Origin: Pseudomonas sp. 10S4
GTDB taxonomy: Bacteria > Pseudomonadota > Gammaproteobacteria > Pseudomonadales > Pseudomonadaceae
Direction of reading: 5' to 3'
DNA length: 64,000 nucleotides
NCBI RefSeq assembly: GCF_034344865.1
Contig: NZ_CP133774.1
Span: 6,386,001-6,450,000 of the forward strand
Shown here in pieces: positions 8,295-15,885 of the stretch. A program made the translations under genes and the position numbers. The stretch's first letter is position 1; every line of letters starts with the position of its first letter. The notes beneath the pieces are model-generated. The model saw only the letters and a program-made list of their open reading frames with translations. It did not search any database and was not told where the DNA came from.

Positions 8295-9247
8295 ATGGAA
8301 AACAGTAATCCAACCGATCAGGCGATCACCCGTACCAGCCTGTATGGCACCGACGCAGAATCGACTTACGGCGGTATCACCAGCTTCATGCGCCGCCGCT
8401 ATAGCCGGGATCTTCGTGGCGTAGACCTGGTCATCAGCGGCGTGCCTTTCGACACAGCGACCAGCAACCGACCGGGCAGTCGGTTCGGACCACGCGCCAT
8501 TCGTGAGGCCTCCGTTCAATCCGCTTGGACGCGGCACTGGCCATGGGATTTTGATCCGTTTGACGTGCTGGCCTGCGTTGATTTTGGCGATTGCTCCTTC
8601 GACTATGGCCTACCTCAAGAGACGCCGGCCGCCATCAAGGCGCACGCCGATCACATTCTGGGGGCCGGCGCTGCGATGTTGACCCTGGGGGTGATCACTT
8701 CATCAGCTATCCGTTGCTGCAAGCCCATGCCGCCAAGCATGGTCCATTGTCCATGATCCATTTTGATGCTCACCATGACACCGAAAATGATGGTGAGGAA
8801 AAGCGCATCGATCACGGTTCGATGTTCTATCACGCGGTGAGGGAAGGTCTGGTTGATCCCTCCAGATCCATCCAGATTGGCCAGCGCATGACCAACGATG
8901 ATGTGATGGGCTTCCAGGTCGTGGATGCACGTCAAGCCAACACCACCAGCGCTCAAGATATTGCCCGCATGATTCGTGAGCGAGTCTGTGACCACCCGGT
9001 GTATCTGACCTTCGATATCGATTGCCTGGACCCGGCATTTGCCCCCGGTACCGGCACCCCGGTATGTGGCGGTTTGTCTACGTTCCATGCCTTCGAGATT
9101 CTGCGCGGCCTTCGCGGTATCAACGTGATCGGCATGGACGTGGTTGAGGTGGCCCCTGCCTATGATCATGCCGAAATCACAGCGTTGGCGGCAGCAGCGC
9201 TCGCGATGGAAATGATCTGTCTGTATGCAGCTCGGCATAAATTGTGA
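8295..9247 (+). pseudogene. speB: Agmatinase/ureohydrolase family protein, frameshifted
   Basis: Two overlapping frames join to a 317-residue arginase-fold enzyme. The first runs from ATG 8295 through GVPFDTATSNRPGSRFGPR to LTLG; the second continues GDHFISYPLL, IHFDAHHDTE and TFDIDCLDPAFAPGTGTP. These are the three manganese-binding motifs of agmatinases, which split agmatine or a related guanidino acid into an amine and urea. The break lies in a run of five G at 8687-8691, where a sixth G would restore LGGDH. All catalytic residues survive, so a sequencing error is as likely as a mutation. Pairing with a polyamine-binding protein supports guanidino-compound use. Confidence 0.85.
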
Positions 9248-9423
9248 GCTGACAGGAGATGCTCAAAAGCAGATGGAGAGCTTTCACCGTGCAGCACGAA
9301 GGCTTGAATAAGAGCTACCTCGGGTTGGCGTTAACCAGAACCTAGATGGCATGATCAAAGGGTGGCCGGTTGAAGCGGACGGCTTTCATAGTCCGCTCAA
9401 TCGGCTTACATGAATGTCTGCTG

Positions 9424-9445
9424 TGGGTCCAGGCTGTGTGAAAAC
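9424..9445 (+). repeat. Left terminal inverted repeat of the IS
   Basis: A 22-bp sequence starting TGGGTCCAGG and ending TGTGAAAAC; it is the exact reverse complement of 11088-11109. Confidence 0.9.
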
Positions 9446-9547
9446 GCACTGAATACGTCGAAAGTTGAGAACGACGGGCGTTGTCTGCGAAACCAGCAGA
9501 CGGAAGCGCGATTTGCCCTAGTCAGCTACATAGACGTTCGTAATGCT

Positions 9548-9573
9548 GTTTGGGCCGCGTCAGCGGCCCAAAC
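9548..9573 (-). terminator. Hairpin downstream of the transposase
   Basis: GTTTGGGCCGC and GCGGCCCAAAC form a perfect 11-bp stem around the four bases GTCA. It lies about 80 bases past the transposase stop, inside the IS, and probably ends its transcript or blocks read-through from outside. It lacks a clear T-run. Confidence 0.55.
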
Positions 9574-9651
9574 GGCTACTAACTGGCGAGCCAAGCGGCT
9601 GGGTTCACGCCCTGATCGCCTCAAGCAGTCCTGCGATGCCGAAGATGCTCA

Positions 9652-11037
9652 TCATTCGTTTGAGGTTGCGAGCACATGAAGGCTCATTTCGGTACTTACC
9701 CGCGGAAGCGTTTTGGTCAGGACGTGGGTGGCTCCCATCCAATATTTGAGCGTTCCAAAAGGATGCTCAACAGTCTGGCGGCGAACCTTCATCTTCCCCG
9801 GGTCATGCTCCAGCCGAACCTGCATCGCGTCGATTACCGCCTCATGTTCCCAGCGCTTCACACGGCGCTCCTTACCCGTCGTACATTGCTTTTGCATTGC
9901 GCAGGACTGGCAGCCCGAGAAGTAGTAACAATGCAATAACATGCCGTCTTCCATCGACGAATGCCGCCTGGTTAGTAACTGCCCCGCAGGGCATCGATAC
10001 TCGTCCGACGCCGCAAGATAGATGAAGTCCTGCTTACCAAATCGGCCTTCGGCTTTGCTGCCAGATGTGAGGGGTTTTGGTACGAAGGTAGTGATGCCAG
10101 CCTGCTCGCAAGCAAGGATTTCCAGACCTTTGTAATAGCCTCGGTCGGCCACCACTGTTAGCGATTCAGCCTTGATTTCTTCACGCGCCTGGTTCGCCAT
10201 ATTGCTCAGTTGCCCACGATCATTACCAACGTTGGTCACCTCATGGGCAACGATCAGATGGTGTTTGTCGTCGACAGCAGTTTGTACGTTGTAGCCAACC
10301 GTTCCGGTGCCTCGGCCGCTCGTAGCCATTGAGCGTGCATCTGGGTCTGTGAGGGAGATCTGTTGGTCTGGACTTTCGTGGAGCTGCGCCTCGATGTCCT
10401 TGAGTTTCTGCATCTGCTTTTTCAGTGTTTCTATCTTTTCTTTCAACCGCTCTGCTTTGGCCTCGGCCACTTCGGGCGTTGCCCGATCCGCCGAATCCAT
10501 CGCCGCCAGATATCGATCAATGCTCTGTTCGATCTGCTGCATGCGTGCCTTCACTTTGCCCTGAGTGAAGTTGCGGTCGCGATTATTGACGGCTTTGAAT
10601 TTGCTGCCATCGATGGCGATGATCGATTGGGAGAAGAGATTGAGGTTGCGACAAAGAACTACGAACTGGCGGCATACGCTGCGAATGGCTTTGCCGTTGT
10701 CCTTGCGAAAGTCGGCAATGGTTTTGAAGTCCGGAGCCAAACGCCCCGTTAGCCACATCAACTCGACGTTGCGCTCGGCCTCACGTTCAAGTCGGCGGCT
10801 GGACTGAATCCGATTGAGATAGCCATAGATATAGATCTTCAGCAACACCGCTGGGTGATAGGCCGGACGACCCGTTGCGGCAGGATCGACGCCCTCAAAA
10901 CCAAGTGCGCCCAAGTCGAGTTCATCGACGAAAACATCGACCACGCGCACTGAATTTTCTTCGGCCACGTAATCGTCCAGACACTCCGGCAGCAAGGTGA
11001 CTTGCGTCCGAGCCTCACCTTCAATAAATCGCTTCAT
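9652..11037 (-). CDS. IS1182-family transposase, probably C-terminally frameshifted
   Basis: 461 residues from MKRFIEGEARTQ. It has the family N-terminal helical region (YHPAVLLKIYIYGYLNRIQS), a coiled-coil-like charged stretch (about 200-240) and DDE catalytic residues in IAIDGSK, VVADRGYY and VEHPFGTLKYWMG. The frame ends LHVLATSNE, but the next frame on the same strand continues NLKRMMSIFGIAGLL and stops at 9605-9607, which is how these transposases usually end. A small deletion (four bases would fit) near 9665-9670 therefore seems to have replaced the last 20 or so residues. The catalytic core is intact; activity is uncertain. Confidence 0.85.
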   Translation of the reverse strand: MKRFIEGEARTQVTLLPECLDDYVAEENSVRVVDVFVDELDLGALGFEGVDPAATGRPAYHPAVLLKIYIYGYLNRIQSSRRLEREAERNVELMWLTGRLAPDFKTIADFRKDNGKAIRSVCRQFVVLCRNLNLFSQSIIAIDGSKFKAVNNRDRNFTQGKVKARMQQIEQSIDRYLAAMDSADRATPEVAEAKAERLKEKIETLKKQMQKLKDIEAQLHESPDQQISLTDPDARSMATSGRGTGTVGYNVQTAVDDKHHLIVAHEVTNVGNDRGQLSNMANQAREEIKAESLTVVADRGYYKGLEILACEQAGITTFVPKPLTSGSKAEGRFGKQDFIYLAASDEYRCPAGQLLTRRHSSMEDGMLLHCYYFSGCQSCAMQKQCTTGKERRVKRWEHEAVIDAMQVRLEHDPGKMKVRRQTVEHPFGTLKYWMGATHVLTKTLPRVSTEMSLHVLATSNE

Positions 11038-11087
11038 GATCGCCCCCGCTACGATCTCGACGATCAGAAGATTAGACAATTGCGGGA

Positions 11088-11109
11088 GTTTTCACACAGC
11101 CTGGACCCA
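11088..11109 (-). repeat. Right terminal inverted repeat of the IS
   Basis: A 22-bp sequence ending CCTGGACCCA on the plus strand; it is the exact reverse complement of 9424-9445. Confidence 0.9.
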
Positions 11110-11297
11110 AAGCTGTCGATCAATACCTGGCAGATAGCGATCAGAAAGTAGCGGTAGGTGGCTTCTCTAACCTGCCAAGATCCCAAGAGCCGAAATGGTG
11201 CTCACCAAAATCGATAGGCACCATCACTCTGAGTACTTCTGCGCGCTTTCTCGTGCGTCACTGATTTAGATCACCGAACCCAACTTGAACGAACAAA

Positions 11298-11558
11298 CTA
11301 TGGTCGCTTGCTCCCAACAAAATAAAAAACAACGCTGATCACGAAGAACGCTATGCCAGCGATGATCAAACCGTACAAAAAGTAATGCTCACGGAACGTT
11401 AGATATACAACCGATCCGTGCGTATCCAGCGGGTAGATTTTTCCACTTTGAGGATCCGCTGTTCTCAGCCCGTGAGCATCAAAGTACTTCCAGACAAAAA
11501 ATGAAGAAAACCAAAAGCCTATGGCCAGTATTCCCACGACGAGTTTAAGTGAATTCAT
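11298..11558 (-). CDS. Small two-helix membrane protein, unknown
   Basis: 86 residues. The start at 11558 (MNSLKLVVG) has GGAGG about nine bases upstream, unlike the longer frame. Two membrane segments are visible: LVVGILAIGFWFSSFFV at the N-terminus and LYGLIIAGIAFFVISVVFYFV near the C-terminus, separated by a polar loop of about 35 residues. I do not recognise the family. It lies between the IS element and the cassette-like GNAT gene, in a stretch with lower GC than the core genes. Confidence 0.6.
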   Translation of the reverse strand: MNSLKLVVGILAIGFWFSSFFVWKYFDAHGLRTADPQSGKIYPLDTHGSVVYLTFREHYFLYGLIIAGIAFFVISVVFYFVGSKRP

Positions 11559-11755
11559 TCTCCAGCCTCCCAGATTTCCAAAGTGAAGACTTCGGCTGGG
11601 ACCGTTCGTCGTCAGCTGAAGAGCAGGAATGAGCAGGAGTGGGCACATGTCCAGCAAAGATTTGAGTGGGCCGTCTCACTTGGATAATGACCAATTTTGG
11701 CCGATTTCTGCCCGCCACAAAGGACAGAAAACGACCCCAAAGCGGACTCTGACCA

Positions 11756-11823
11756 GCATTTGGTAAAGGGGGCTTTAGCCCGTCCCATTGAGCGAAGCGA
11801 ACGGTTTGAACCAGTTGTTATGC
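11756..11823 (-). repeat. attC-like integron recombination site
   Basis: Read on the minus strand this begins GCATAACAACTGGTTCAAAC, overlaps the TAA stop of the GNAT gene, continues with CGTTCGCTTCGCTCAATGGG and GACGGGCTAAAGCCCC, and ends TTTACCAAATGC. Integron attC sites have this form: a core ending AAC that overlaps the cassette stop codon, a GTTCAA-type inner box, a self-complementary middle (GCGAAGCG, GGCTTTAGCC) and a mirrored end (GCAT-TTGGT against ACCA-ATGC). The cores do not fit the strict RYYYAAC/GTTRRRY consensus and no integrase gene is in the window, so this is a probable relic. Confidence 0.5.
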
Positions 11824-12255
11824 ATGTTTTACTAGACGTTTCTTTAAATGATACAGGTTACTCCCGATTGGGCGATCCTCAAGAACACCATAAATCTCAT
11901 ACCCATGCCGCTCATAGAACTGTTTAGCATCAACGGTTTTTAAGAATGCAACTACTGCCCCATTGTTGACACCAATCGCTTCTGCTTTTTCCAAAAGCAT
12001 AGATCCTACCTTTTTACCGCGATGAGACTCCTTAACCCAAAAGGTGTCAATTTCTAAGCCATCCCAGTAACAATTACAGCTTATTGCACCGATATAGTCG
12101 CCTACTTCATTGTGTGCAACCACCATAAATATTTTATCTTCCGACTCTGGTGGTAGATTTGGATATTGAATTCGAAGATATTCTGAAAACCTATCATTCA
12201 GAGCTCCTTTGTCCTTTGCTGATGGAGAACCCAATATATCAATCTTGATTTCCAC
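11818..12255 (-). CDS. GNAT family N-acetyltransferase, cassette-like gene
   Basis: 145 residues from a GTG at 12255 that has AGGAG seven bases upstream. The GNAT acetyl-CoA site is visible in FWVKESHRGKKVGSMLLEKA (the R-x-x-G-x-G/A type loop), preceded by the strand FMVVAHNEVGDYIGAI and followed by VVAFLKTVDAKQFYERHGYE. The acceptor substrate is unknown. Base composition is clearly richer in A and T than the housekeeping genes, and the gene is flanked by GTTATGC cores and an attC-like element, which together suggest it arrived as an integron gene cassette. Confidence 0.8.
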   Translation of the reverse strand: MEIKIDILGSPSAKDKGALNDRFSEYLRIQYPNLPPESEDKIFMVVAHNEVGDYIGAISCNCYWDGLEIDTFWVKESHRGKKVGSMLLEKAEAIGVNNGAVVAFLKTVDAKQFYERHGYEIYGVLEDRPIGSNLYHLKKRLVKHA

Positions 12256-12300
12256 TTTATCGCTCCTGAAATTAAACTTTGAGGTGCCAAACGGCTTTTG

Positions 12301-12327
12301 GCATAACATTCCATGTTTATGCATAAC
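12301..12327 (-). repeat. Duplicated GTTATGC core upstream of the GNAT cassette
   Basis: GCATAAC occurs at 12301-12307 and 12321-12327; on the minus strand both read GTTATGC. This is the orientation expected for the upstream recombination core of an integron cassette whose downstream core overlaps the stop codon at 11818. Confidence 0.35.
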
Positions 12328-12561
12328 CCCTTGAGCAATCAAAAAATCGAGTCTGTAAACGCGACTTCAAGAAGGGGGAAGCAGTATATTATTTTGCACA
12401 TTACTGACGTATTAGCTGCGTGTCCATGGTCTGCTTTTGGCCGATTGTTGCCTTTCGAAAGGGCAGCTTTAGGTCGATATCAGTCCTCTGTGAACGTCTG
12501 CTTATCACTATTTTGCCTTGAGTGTTGCAGCTGAAGCTGTTGAGGAACCCCATACAGGTTT

Positions 12562-12899
12562 TCATAGAACACGAAGGTCAGTCATTTGAAACTTCGCTTT
12601 TGTTCCGTCATATATCAACTCAAGGGAAAGAGTCAGGTCGCTCATTCCTTCTCCCTCTGTCCACAGAGATACATCGAGAGCTAAGCCGGAGCCATCGCTG
12701 TACTCATAAGTATCTATCTTCTCACGAAAGACGCTGGAGGCAATACCAATGTATTGCCGTACTCAGAGAGTCTTGCCTCAACATCATGTTTGTTGAGTCT
12801 GCCATACCAGTTTTCGGCGGAAATTTTATCAAAATCGCCATTAACTAGTGCGTCAACAAGATCAATTATTTCTAGCTCGAGCCTCTTATCAATCTTCAT
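12562..12899 (-). pseudogene. DUF7668-like protein, frameshifted
   Basis: The first frame gives MKIDKRLELEIIDLVDALVN and on to LVLPPASF, then hits a stop at 12714. The next frame continues EKIDTYEYSDGSGLALDVS, LWTEGEGMSDLTLSLEL and MTDLRVL, ending at TGA 12562-12564. The joined product of about 112 residues matches the DUF7668 layout as I remember it, with the LWT..EG.SDLTL segment and a C-terminal D-L-x-V-L. One base is missing near 12725. Such genes often sit near polymorphic toxins, so this may be an old immunity gene from the adjacent rhs locus; that link is inference. Confidence 0.6.
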
Positions 12900-12997
12900 T
12901 TTCGTCTATTCTCTGGTATGCGAGTCGAAGTCTCCGGTTTAACATTAATAGCACTTGAAGTGCTCGTCAGTGTTTCTGATCAAGGCTTTGCATAGAG

Positions 12998-13052
12998 AAA
13001 AAGGGGACAGATTTATTTTCGAACAAACAGAAAATAAATCTGTCCCCTTTTT
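12998..13052. repeat. Perfect 23-bp inverted repeat
   Basis: The arms (12998-13020 and 13030-13052) begin AAAAAGGGGACAG and end CTGTCCCCTTTTT, around a nine-base loop. With a T-run on one strand and an A-run on the other it can act as a two-way terminator between the immunity gene and the DUF7668 remnant. I recall the same GGGGACAGATTTATTTTC motif as a frequent dispersed palindrome in proteobacteria. Confidence 0.8.
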
Positions 13053-13076
13053 TGGTCTCTCGCTGGACTTTACTTT

Positions 13077-13349
13077 TTAAACGCTTAACAGCCAAGACTC
13101 GCACTGGTTTATTTTTTCATTGTCGTCCATGGTATGAGATATTTTCTTATCAATTTCTTTGAATTTATTTGGTTCGTTTTCTTGGTAGAACATTAGCCAG
13201 CCGTCTCTACCGTCGTGCTCTATCATGTATTTTTTATTGTCTTTTCTGATGTTTAATGACCAAGATGAAAAGAAGTCTGGATGGTCCGAAAACACCGTTA
13301 CCGTAAAGCCGCAACGACTTGCCATGTTATATAAATCAGTTTGCTTCAT
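13077..13349 (-). CDS. Putative immunity protein of the rhs toxin
   Basis: 90 residues starting MKQTDLYNMASRCGFTVTVF. The start at 13349 has GAGG upstream (AAGAGGCTACGA); the longer frame to 13430 only overlaps the end of the rhs gene. The protein is acidic and polar with several Trp and Phe, has no signal peptide, and is not a family I can name. Its place directly after the rhs toxin tip (25 bases) on the same strand is the standard place for a cognate immunity gene, so immunity is inferred from position only. Confidence 0.6.
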   Translation of the reverse strand: MKQTDLYNMASRCGFTVTVFSDHPDFFSSWSLNIRKDNKKYMIEHDGRDGWLMFYQENEPNKFKEIDKKISHTMDDNEKINQCESWLLSV

Positions 13350-13374
13350 TCGTAGCCTCTTAGATTTTAATAAA

Positions 13375-14703
13375 TTATTGGGTTTTTTCAAAGTTGCCTT
13401 TAGCGCTGCTAAAGACTTGAGTGCCCCCACCTGATGACGGTTGCGTCATCCCTTTTACAGACCACGTATCATCAATCGGTTTGGCTGTCGATTTCAATAC
13501 AGGCGTTTTTTCGGTCGTTCGATAAATGTCTTGCAGTTTTAGTTCCACCGTGCCTGCTGCGCGATTATCTCCGAGCGGACCAATGCCGAGCTTTGATGGG
13601 CTTGTAGCAGGGTTCAGAGAATAATAGTTGCCTTGTGGGGCTCCGGGTGATTGAAATTGATAAACCGTTTTACCTCGATTCAACGTCTCTACATTTACTG
13701 GCTGATTAAAATCGATTCCGCTCAAGTGGCCCGGAATGCTCGTCTCTTCAAAACCTTGTGTTCGATAGAACTCTGTAGCAGTCTCTTTTCTTCCACGAGC
13801 GTTGATATCGTTATTGATATCCCCTGTCCGACCGTATTTTTGATTGAGTTCAGATCGCCTGTCATCTGGGCAGTTGCTGGGAGCGCAGCTCAACCCCAAT
13901 GGATCCACCCACCCCGTAGGGTTAGGCACGTACTGGTAGTTGTTCAACCCCCAGCCAGCTTGATTGGATCTGGCGTCAGATACCGTCCAGTGCCCGGATT
14001 GTAGTAGCGATGCCGGTTGTAATGTAAGCCCGTCTCAGCATCGAAGTATTGACCCTGGAAGCGCAGCGGGTTATCGATTTGAGCCACATCAAGAGTGGCG
14101 AGGTTGCCATAGGCACGGTATTTCGCCGACCACATGATCTCGCCGCTGTAGTCGGTGAGTTCCTGAGGAGTGCCAAGGTGGTCAAGTTGGTAGTAGAACG
14201 GCTCAGCTTTGAGCGGGCCTTCGCCATCGAGCATTGCCAACGGTCGGAAGCTGCCCGGCTCGTAGATGTAGCTGCGATAGCGATTGTTGGCGCTTTCGGC
14301 AATGAGGCGTTCGCCTTGCCACAGGAACTCTGTGGTTTGGCCGTCGACGGTTTTGGCTATACGGCGACCGAAGGCATCGTATTTGTAGCTTGCAACGCTG
14401 CCGCCAGGAAGGCTAACGCCGACCAATCGATGCTGGCAGTCGTAACTGTATTCGGTGACGAGCTTTTGTCCTGTTCCGCGGCGCTCACGGCTCAAATTGC
14501 CAAAGGCGTCGTAGTCGTAATGTCGATCGCCCTGCATCAGCAAACGGTTGCCTTTGACATTGGCCAAGTTCGCGGTGGGTTGGTTACCTTGACCTAGAAG
14601 GTTGCCCGCCGGGTCGTGGGCAAAACTTTCCGGGGTGGCGCCTCGAACGTTGATCAAACGGTCGAGCGGGTCGTAGTGATAACTACGATTGCCTTTCCGG
14701 CTG
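13375..14703 (-). pseudogene. Rhs core remnant with C-terminal toxin tip, frameshifted
   Basis: Two frames join. The upstream one carries YD repeats (YHYDPLDRL, HYDYDAFGNLSRERRG, YKYDAFGRRIAK) and the conserved Rhs end (YYQLDHLGTPQELTD, YRAYGNLATLD, LRFQGQYFDAETGLHYNR, RYYNPGTGRYLTPDPI). The downstream one starts NNYQYVPNPTGWVDPLGL, the usual core/tip junction, followed by about 170 residues of tip with IPGHLSGIDFNQPV, GNYYSLNPATSP and GGGTQVFSSAKG, resembling the bacterial toxin 46 class from memory. The break is a run of five C (13948-13952) where six would keep the frame. Only about 250 core residues remain of the 1000 or more normally present. Confidence 0.8.
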
Positions 14704-15885
14704 TCATCGATGCTTTGCTGTTGCTGCGGTGGCTTGCTCGATTTTCAATGCAGCCTTTTTGGCGGCATCCATCGGTACGCCTTGCGCACTGGCCAACAGT
14801 GGTTTCACGGTTTCGCCGTGAGCCTTCAAGGCGTGTCCCTTACTCGCGGCCAAGAGTTTTTCCGCGAGTTCCTCTAGCATTTTTACCGCTGTGCCAGATT
14901 GGACCTTGGCCAAGGTTTTTGTGCCAACACGAATCGCTAACCCGAGACCGCCCGATAGGCAGATACCCAGCACCAAATTGATCAGAAAGGAAGCGCCGAT
15001 GGCCGTAATTACTTCCACACAGACTTGCGGCGGCAGCATGCCAACCCACGCGATAATGGCTGAGAGGTAGATGAACATCAGCGGTTCGTCGCTGAGAATC
15101 AGCAGTCCGGTGGCAATCGCTTCTTTCGATGCTGAATAGAGTTTCTCGATTTCTTCTTCACTCAGGTACTGAAGAAGTTTTTTCACATTTTTAAAGGGGT
15201 CGGCTAATAGTTCGAACAGGCTTTTGATGTCATCCCACAGACCCAGAAGCGCCTTCTCAAGACTATCGAGTGCAGACTGCATCAATATGAGCGAGCGACC
15301 CGCCCGGTCAGTCGCCGAGTAGCTCGCCCACTGCGGCTGGAACTTACTCGACCATTCGCTTTTCAACCAGCCGTCAAGATTGCCGATGACACCCTGGTAT
15401 GAGTCGTACAGCGCTTTGACGTTGCTTTCAGAAACATTAGGGAAAAAAGTGATGCGGTACATCTGACCCGGCTTGCAGCCCTTGATAACTTCAATGCCGC
15501 TCGGGCCGATATTCGCAGGAGTCACCGGGCCGACCACGTCGTATCCGCCGAACATCGCTTTTTTGACGGGTTCGAGCTTGACCGGTGTATTGCCGATGGG
15601 CACGTACCGAGCGCTCTCAAACATATGGATCAGTGTGAAATCACCCATCAACGGGCAGGTGGCAAAGGTTTCAACCGGCCCTGTCTTGGTCTTGCGCTCA
15701 GTAACGCTGACTTCGTTGCCCACCTTGAACTTCTGATCTACATCCATTGCCCAGCCAGTCCAGAAGCCGTCGGCCCAGGTCTTGTATTCGGTTAGGCAAT
15801 TATTGAAGTCCTTGAGAATGACATTCACGTCTGGGGTCTTGGCGTCGAGAACTCGAATAACCAAATTACCGATGGGATCAATCAT
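14704..15885 (-). CDS. T6SS Rhs-type effector, N-terminal region cut off from its core
   Basis: 393 residues. The N-terminal half is a polar domain with no recognised motif; two or three hydrophobic segments occupy about residues 258-315 (LMFIYLSAIIAWVGMLP, VITAIGASFLINLVLGI, SGGLGLAIRV), followed by an Ala/Lys-rich stretch. This is the layout of the N-terminus of Pseudomonas T6SS Rhs effectors, where the membrane segments need a chaperone. The frame stops at 14704, exactly where Rhs core sequence begins in another frame, so the gene has been fused by deletion and truncated. Its start overlaps the DUF4123 stop by four bases (ATGA). Confidence 0.65.
   Translation of the reverse strand: MIDPIGNLVIRVLDAKTPDVNVILKDFNNCLTEYKTWADGFWTGWAMDVDQKFKVGNEVSVTERKTKTGPVETFATCPLMGDFTLIHMFESARYVPIGNTPVKLEPVKKAMFGGYDVVGPVTPANIGPSGIEVIKGCKPGQMYRITFFPNVSESNVKALYDSYQGVIGNLDGWLKSEWSSKFQPQWASYSATDRAGRSLILMQSALDSLEKALLGLWDDIKSLFELLADPFKNVKKLLQYLSEEEIEKLYSASKEAIATGLLILSDEPLMFIYLSAIIAWVGMLPPQVCVEVITAIGASFLINLVLGICLSGGLGLAIRVGTKTLAKVQSGTAVKMLEELAEKLLAASKGHALKAHGETVKPLLASAQGVPMDAAKKAALKIEQATAATAKHR

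Larger units (their letters stand above)
9424..11109. mobile_element. IS1182-family insertion sequence
   Basis: About 1.69 kb bounded by perfect 22-bp inverted repeats (9424-9445 and 11088-11109) that both read TGGGTCCAGG inward. It carries one transposase gene on the minus strand. A GCTG lies directly before the left end (9420-9423) and again at 11112-11115, two bases beyond the right repeat; it could be a 4-bp target duplication, but the offset leaves this unsure. Between the left repeat and the transposase stop is a strong hairpin at 9548-9573. Confidence 0.85.
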
